Assembly: GCA_022376925.1 (NCBI GenBank)
Contig: JAIOJX010000026.1
Location: 198,500,400 to 198,564,399 of the forward strand
Length of the DNA: 64,000 nt
Direction of reading: 5' to 3'
Source: Tragulus kanchil
Taxonomy: Eukaryota > Chordata > Mammalia > Artiodactyla > Tragulidae
Made by a program: the position numbers and the translations under genes. The notes under the pieces were generated by a model, which saw nothing but the letters and a program-made list of their open reading frames with translations, did not search any database and had not been told where the DNA came from. This document shows positions 57,884 to 64,000 of the stretch, in pieces (the first letter of the stretch is position 1; each line of letters begins with the position of its first letter).

Positions 57884-58222
57884 TTTTTTTTTTTTTTAAA
57901 GATTTATTTATTTTATTATTTATTTTTGGGCAGGGGTTGGATTGGGGAGGGAGGGGAGTGGGCGGACCACTTCTACTGGTCTTTCATTTCTCTATTTTCA
58001 TCCAGCTTTGTTCTTTGGCTCTTGTGGGCCTCCCATCACGGTGGCCACTGTCGTCGCAGAGCGCCGGCTCTGGGTGCATGCGCTCCAGAGCTCCGGCTCA
58101 GTAATTGGACACATCGGTCCAGCCTCTCCGTGGCACGTGGGATCTTTCCAGGCCAGGGATTGAACTGGCGCCCCTTGCACTGCAAGGCAGTGTCCTTACC
58201 CACTGGACCACCAGGGGAAGCC
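57884..58222 (-). mobile_element. CHR-type SINE, minus strand (D21 copy)
   Basis: Second D21 copy; G-rich tract at 57928-57965. A few bases near the head differ from the first copy ('gcatggcaag' versus 'gcactgcaag'), here closer to the family consensus. Confidence 0.92.
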
Positions 58223-58357
58223 CTACCTTACATTCTTAGTAGGACACTTAACGGGTAGGACAAGCACTTCTTTGATCCATTACCCTGCCTTGTTCTCCAG
58301 TTGTGAAATTCATCAACTTATGGTAAGAATTCTTATCACTTAAATAATATTAAATAA

Positions 58358-58379
58358 CATAATAATAATAATAATAAAT
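58358..58379 (+). repeat. (AAT)n microsatellite
   Basis: About seven aat units, slightly interrupted. Confidence 0.9.
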
Positions 58380-58384
58380 AAGAG

Positions 58385-58555
58385 GGCAGGAAGAAACTCT
58401 TGGAAGTGATGGACAGGTTATGACATAGACTATAGTGATAATTTTATGGATGTATAATTACCTCCAACTCATCAAATTGGATACATTAAACACCTACAGC
58501 TTTTTTGTATGCCAATCAGACCTTAACAAAGCAGTTTAAAAATATTTTTTAAATG
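58385..58555 (+). mobile_element. L1 3' end, plus strand
   Basis: 'tacattaaacacctacagct', 'tttttgtatgccaatcagac' and 'cttaacaaagcagtttaaaa' follow a well-known mammalian L1 3' terminus. Confidence 0.6.
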
Positions 58556-59206
58556 CAAAAATAAATAGACCAATAAATACATATAAAGCCATTTTTATAT
58601 TGGTAAATCTATGCAATAACATTGACAACAAAAATCAAAGCACCAGTCAACAGAGATGCCAATGATAAAGGCAATTTACTAGACAACTGGAATTATATTT
58701 ACTTAAGTGAAGGAGGAGACTACAAAAATTAATAGGTTCAAAGGTCTACCACATTAGATGGGGTCTAGTCTGGAGTCTTTTAAGTGAGGAATTGAATTTC
58801 AGCATTTAGCCTTATTATCAAATGACCTTAGATTTTCCTCATAAGAGTGAGACACCCTTAAACATTTTTGTCAGTGTGAAAAGAAACATCAGTCTTTATG
58901 TCCATTTAGATATTTTTACAATGATACTTGTCTATTCAAGTCATTTTTTTCTGAAGACTGTGATGAAATGGGCATCTGCTCAGCTAACCCAATTCAAAAC
59001 AAAAATTTGCATAATCTGTATTTGCATAGTAGCAAGTGGGTGGAGTTTAGGCAAGTGCACAGATGAACATAAAAATCAAATATGGGCAGGAGGAAACTCA
59101 ATTTCATTATAAAAAAAACATGTTTGTTTAAACATAAAAAAGCTGTGTAAACAATCCAAATGTGTTTACTGTAGTTTAGCCTACAAGGCTCCCATTTTGC
59201 TCCCAT
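58556..59206. other. AT-rich unique DNA with POU octamers
   Basis: No gene or transposon recognised. Contains atttgcat at 59005-59012 and 59020-59027; a third octamer, atgcaaat, lies just beyond at 59230-59237. Confidence 0.4.
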
Positions 59207-61463
59207 CCTTTAAGCAGCCCAGTTGAACAATGCAAATAAACTTGTGCCGCTCACAAAAGACATCAATTTAAAATGCACTCATAGAAAAACAGAAGAGATA
59301 GGATGGAAAAGCTGTGAACAGAATGATGTGTGTAGTCTGGTAGAAAAAATTAAAGACATAATTATGAGAAGATATAATTAGAGATTTTTGGAAAATTCTT
59401 AGAGCAGTAAAAAATTAAGCAAAAAATATTTAAAAGTTTATATACTGCAAAAATTTAAGTATTTAGATGTTGAAGCAAGTAACAGTAGGAGCGAAAAGGA
59501 TACAGATGGGACATGGGATTAGCAAGAGTAACTAAGCAGGACACTATCCCTGTAACAAAGAAAAGGAAAGAGAAAGATCCTAGAGAGGAATTTTAACTTA
59601 AAAAAAAGAGTTTGGGCACAAATAGGGTGCTATCTAGAATGATCAGGTCTAAACATATATGTGTATATACACTAAGTCTAAGGAAGTAAGACTCAGACAC
59701 TCAATATATAACTAGTATGTTGTGGCCCTGAATCTTAATAAATGTATCGTCATCTGCGGTCAGCAAATGAGACCATAATGTTAGGTCTATCATAACATAA
59801 ACTGTGTATTAATGGAGCCATTAATCACCATCAAAACTGTATTAGGAGTGAAGATAGCCAAAGAGAGCTTAACTGACAGCAAGTGGCCATAAACCTGTCC
59901 AAAAACTAATTTGATTACCATCATACCAGCATCTGTGCCACTTATGAGGGTTCATTTTTGTGATGAAATTAAGTAGACAAGTCATTCATGCGTATAATAG
60001 ACATTTAAATCATGGTAAACATGTTGCTGGCAAGAGAAGTAGTTAAAGAAAGTGGGGGATTGTTTTGGTGTCTGAATGTAGAACCAACTCAATGGAAAAT
60101 GTCTTTTGCACAACAGTTGGGTACAAAATGCCATCAAAGAAGCTTTGGACGAAGTCAAATGCCAAGGGAGAAAGAAATGGATGCAAAGTCAGCTGGGGAG
60201 GTTCGGGGGATATGGGTTGTTTACAAGAAGGAATGTTTTGCTAGGATACACTCTCACTATTTATGGGTCATAAATGTTCCTAACAAACAATCTGTTTTAT
60301 TTGGAGACAGTTGGGTCTGTTAGATTTAAACAATGCAAATAACCTTTAAGCAGCCCAGTTGAACAATGCAAATAAACTTGTGCCGCTCACAAAAGACATC
60401 AATTTAAAATGCACTCATAGAAAAACAGAAGAGATAGGATGGAAAAGCTGTGAACAGAATGATGTGTGTAGTCTGGTAGAAAAAATTAAAGACATAATTA
60501 TGAGAAGATATAATTAGAGATTTTTGGAAAATTCTTAGAGCAGTAAAAAATTAAGCAAAAAATATTTAAAAGTTTATATACTGCAAAAATGTAAGTATTT
60601 AGATGTTGAAGCAAGTAACAGTAGGAGCGAAAAGGATACAGATGGGACATGGGATTAGCAAGAGTAACTAAGCAGGACACTATCCCTGTAACAAAGAAAA
60701 GGAAAGAGAAAGATCCTAGAGAGGAATTTTAACTTAAAAAAAGAGTTTGGGCACAAATAGGGTGCTATCTAGAATGATCAGGTCTAAACATATATGTGTA
60801 TATACACTAAGTCTAAGGAAGTAAGACTCAGACACTCAATATATAACTAGTATGTTGTGGCCCTGAATCTTAATAAATGTATCGTCATCTGCGGTCAGCA
60901 AATGAGACCATAATGTTAGGTCTATCATAACATAAACTGTGTATTAATGGAGCCATTAATCACCATCAAAACTGTATTAGGAGTGAAGATAGCCAAAGAG
61001 AGCTTAACTGACAGCAAGTGGCCATAAACCTGTCCAAAAACTAATTTGATTACCATCATACCAGCATCTGTGCCACTTATGAGGGTTCATTTTTGTGATG
61101 AAATTAAGTAGACAAGTCATTCATGCGTATAATAGACATTTAAATCATGGTAAACATGTTGCTGGCAAGAGAAGTAGTTAAAGAAAGTGGGGGATTGTTT
61201 TGGTGTCTGAATGTAGAACCAACTCAATGGAAAATGTCTTTTGCACAACAGTTGGGTACAAAATGCCATCAAAGAAGCTTTGGACGAAGTCAAATGCCAA
61301 GGGAGAAAGAAATGGATGCAAAGTCAGCTGGGGAGGTTCGGGGGATATGGGTTGTTTACAAGAAGGAATGTTTTGCTAGGATACACTCTCACTATTTATG
61401 GGTCATAAATGTTCCTAACAAACAATCTGTTTTATTTGGAGACAGTTGGGTCTGTTAGATTTT
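59207..61463 (+). repeat. D22: direct ~1.14-kb duplication
   Basis: Copy 1 is 59207-60327 and copy 2 is 60343-61463 (offset 1136 falling to 1135 after one A is lost from a run). Fifteen stray bases separate them. No recognised transposon lies inside. Confidence 0.97.
59700..60020. promoter_or_regulatory. candidate noncoding regulatory patch
   Basis: Non-transposon DNA with an exact inverted pair attaatgg-ag-ccattaat at 59808-59825 and other homeodomain-like words. Copy at +1135 (pair at 60943-60960). The 103-codon frame that starts at 60012 has no recognisable domain, and I do not call it a gene. Confidence 0.2.
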
Positions 61464-62113
61464 AGTCCTGACAGACTAGAATTGTGGGATGTCGTCTTTA
61501 ATGGCAGTCTAGAGAGATCCTAGAATGTGCATATTCGATGAGAGGAGAACTGGGCTTGGTCACCAAAAATAAATATGTCCCACCCGCTTGCTCATTGGGT
61601 CAGCTCAATAGTTTTTAAAATTTTGGAATTCCTTATCCAGTTATATTATTTTGCCCTAGAACCATTTTGGCTATATATTCTGCCTATTTTTATTATTCTG
61701 TTCCTTTATAAAAGGAAGTTCCTTTTCAAAGATTCTAAATTATTCAAGTTAATAGAGAACGGATACTATCCAATGAACCGGTGAAAAATAAATATATTCC
61801 ATATATAATTATTTCACAAAGAAAAAGACTCATTTGAAAATAAATACTAGGTACATTTGAAAATAACAAGGAACAGTTTATTTTACATACATGAAATTTT
61901 AAATGATTGTATAGGTTTGTGGACCAAGTCCAAATAGGTCGGGCTACAAATCTCACTCCTGCTTGGTTGATAAACCTGTTGTTTGAGACAAAGCCCTATC
62001 TCTGTGTAATGTGTACATACTGATGTGATGGCCAGGCATATATGTGAAAGGATATATATTCTCGGAGGAGAATACAGGAACTTGAGGAACAGGAAACGTT
62101 TCTTTTATTACCA
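61464..62113. other. unique DNA, no recognised feature
   Basis: AT-rich sequence between D22 and D23; no gene or repeat family recognised. Confidence 0.45.
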
Positions 62114-62661
62114 AGACAGAGTGCTTCCCCCGCTGAATATCCTGTGAAAAAAAATACCAAGAGCGACACCTCTCTCTGGCACTTCCTGAAACATTCTGTA
62201 GCTAATACCCAACACCTTGCCACTGCAGTGAAGCAACCCTGAGCCCCGGAAGCTGCCTGCTGCTCACAGGCTGATGCCTTGTAGGCCTCCCCTTCTTACC
62301 TGAGTTTGCAGATGGGCCATTTCCCAGGTGGGCCTGGCCAAACACTCCTCATTAATCATGGCTTAAACCTCTCTCAGTGGGAAGACCTCAGGTTAGACAT
62401 CATTTGGAAACAAATTGGGTGAAAAATAGCTCTGACAATAAGGAGCCCACACAGAATTCCCCTGTGAGAGCTTCCGCAGTGTGAAAACAGTCTCTTCCAA
62501 GACGCTAAATGATCTGTCAGTGAGGGAATGACATTCTAATCCAGTTTTATGTCATATGCAGCTTGAAATAGTTGCTGTAAGCTCCAGCCTTTTGCTGCTG
62601 TTATGTTTCCAACTCTCTAGACCCTCTTAATTTACAGAGAAGGTTTGGATTCAGAACCGAA

Positions 62662-62664
<3 letters not shown>

Positions 62665-62694
<30 letters not shown>
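62665..62694 (+). repeat. (GT)15 microsatellite
   Basis: Fifteen uninterrupted GT units; the D23 copy has the same number. Confidence 0.98.
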
Positions 62695-62695
<1 letters not shown>

Positions 62696-63746
62696 CCATA
62701 CAGCAAACAGACAAATGCGTAGACACACAATAGCAAACAAAGTACCTGACCATATGTTGCCTCACTAAAAATGATACTTGCTCAAATATCCTGGTGAAAC
62801 CAGAAGAATCACAAGGGTACAAGCACTAAACTGAATGATACTCTGATAGAAAAACTAAACAATACAAAGACCTGGAATTGTGACAACATGATTTATCCTC
62901 AGGGTGCAAAAACCTCAGCCGAATTGCCTCAAATGCATTTCAGGCTTCAGAGTCTTGGGATGAATTTATTTTTCCTGAGTCTCTTTTCCTAAAAGTAACT
63001 GTATGCTTGCCTTAAAGTGACAGATGGTTTTCCCATCACGTTTTGCCATTATTTATACTAACAGATTGCATCTGAATTGACTGTAAACCAATGTATTTGG
63101 TCTTCCATCTATTATAATTCTCTTTCTAGGCTGATCCAGTGGGAGAAAAGAGAAGAAAAGCCCATTGGTCTTCCATTAATCAGGAACCTGAAGAGTGCTT
63201 CCCACAGACAGAGTGCTTCCGCTGAATATCCTGTGAAAAAATACCAAGAGCGACACCTCTCTGGCACTTCCTGAAACATTCTGTAGCTAATACCCAACAC
63301 CTTGCCACTGCAGTGAAGCAACCCTGAGCCCCGGAAGCTGCCTGCTGCTCACAGGCTGATGCCTTGTAGGCCTCCCCTTCTTACCTGAGTTTGCAGATGG
63401 GCCATTTCCCAGGTGGGCCTGGCCAAACACTCCTCATTAATCATGGCTTAAACCTCTCTCAGTGGGAAGACCTCAGGTTAGACATCATTTGGAAACAAAT
63501 TGGGTGAAAAATAGCTCTGACAATAAGGAGCCCACACAGAATTCCCCTGTGAGAGCTTCCGCAGTGTGAAAACAGTCTCTTCCAAGACGCTAAATGATCT
63601 GTCAGTGAGGGAATGACATTCTAATCCAGTTTTATGTCATATGCAGCTTGAAATAGTTGCTGTAAGCTCCAGCCTTTTGCTGCTGTTATGTTTCCAACTC
63701 TCTAGACCCTCTTAATTTACAGAGAAGGTTTGGATTCAGAACCGAA

Positions 63747-63749
<3 letters not shown>

Positions 63750-63779
<30 letters not shown>
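63750..63779 (+). repeat. (GT)15 microsatellite (D23 copy)
   Basis: Same length as the array at 62665-62694. Confidence 0.98.
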
Positions 63780-63780
<1 letters not shown>

Positions 63781-64000
63781 CCATACAGCAAACAGACAAA
63801 TGCGTAGACACACAATAGCAAACAAAGTACCTGACCATATGTTGCCTCACTAAAAATGATACTTGCTCAAATATCCTGGTGAAACCAGAAGAATCACAAG
63901 GGTACAAGCACTAAACTGAATGATACTCTGATAGAAAAACTAAACAATACAAAGACCTGGAATTGTGACAACATGATTTATCCTCAGGGTGCAAAAACCT

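Larger units (their letters stand above)
56145..58319 (+). repeat. D21: direct ~1.09-kb duplication
   Basis: Copy 1 is 56145-57232 and copy 2 is 57230-58319 (offset 1085), joined at the shared bases 'ctt'. A minus-strand CHR-type SINE with a G-rich tract lies inside. About 180 bases overlap the end of D20. Confidence 0.97.
62114..64000 (+). repeat. D23: direct ~1.09-kb duplication, second copy cut by window end
   Basis: Copy 1 is 62114 to about 63205 and copy 2 starts at 63206 and leaves the window at 64000 (offset 1092 falling to 1085). The start of copy 2 shows three run-length losses within 60 bases: ccccc to cc, eight a to six, and one ct unit. This points to a low-quality contig end. 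Both copies carry the same (GT)15 microsatellite. Confidence 0.95.

Noticed and set aside
60012..60323. 103-codon open frame repeated identically at 61147-61458
   Set aside because: Identity is due to D22, not selection. No domain, no splice sites or repeat-free exon context, and the length is within chance for 64 kb.
1..64000. Bacterial, phage or mobile defence system
   Set aside because: There are no dense operons, ribosome-binding sites or long open frames; repeat content is unambiguously ruminant.

Overview
This is ruminant (bovid or cervid) nuclear DNA. It carries many Bov-tA/BovA-type SINEs, ruminant CHR-type tRNA-derived SINEs and a BovB LINE 3' end, plus older mammalian repeats (MIR, L2, L1, an MLT2-like ERVL LTR, a hAT-like fragment). 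I find no intact protein-coding gene, no exon I can defend, and no rRNA, tRNA, CRISPR or bacterial-type feature. Nearly every open reading frame longer than 60 codons lies in a SINE/LINE or is unsupported, and many recur about 1.1 kb away because the DNA under them is duplicated.

The dominant structure is a run of 23 direct duplications, D1-D23. Each unit is about 1.07-1.21 kb, appears exactly twice head to tail, and is almost identical between copies, with 0-50 bp of stray sequence at most junctions. They make roughly 25 kb of the window redundant, leaving about 39 kb of distinct sequence. Unrelated content is duplicated each time, neighbouring blocks often share their ends (giving triple copies), homopolymer indels cluster at the copy edges, and some differences look like alleles. 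I read this as short contigs that overlap by about 1.1 kb and were joined end to end without merging, not as biology. Stretches free of it are 1936-3369, 9812-10460, 12618-17405, 19593-22875, 27161-28741, 43814-45295, 58320-59206 and 61464-62113.

The best biological feature is a DYNLL2 (dynein light chain 2) processed pseudogene at 17738-18380, seen again at 18831-19473 because of D6. It sits in a minus-strand L1 and is flanked by a 14-bp target-site duplication. Its 5' leader is not an ordinary UTR: it matches the polyA-signal/R-U5 part of the ERV LTR family present in reverse at 50.2-52.0 kb. The match stops where that LTR has a consensus splice donor, which suggests that an LTR-initiated, spliced chimeric DYNLL2 mRNA was retrotransposed.

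Layout: 0-3.4 kb, D1, an inverted SINE pair and AT-rich DNA; 3.4-9.8 kb, D2-D4 over an L1-like fragment, a MIR and a Bov-tA; 10.4-12.6 kb, D5; 12.6-17.4 kb, L1 with a nested SINE, then mostly unique DNA with a possible regulatory patch near 16.2 kb; 17.0-20 kb, LTR, L1 and the DYNLL2 retrocopy; 20-22.9 kb, SINE and unique DNA; 22.9-27.2 kb, MLT2-like LTR (D7, D8); 27.5-28.2 kb, SINEs with a G-rich tail; 28.7-43.8 kb, D9-D15; 45.3-58.3 kb, D16-D21 including the VNTR-bearing LTR; 58.4-64 kb, an L1 3' end, an octamer cluster and D22-D23. The window looks like intergenic or intronic DNA; no gene set works together here.
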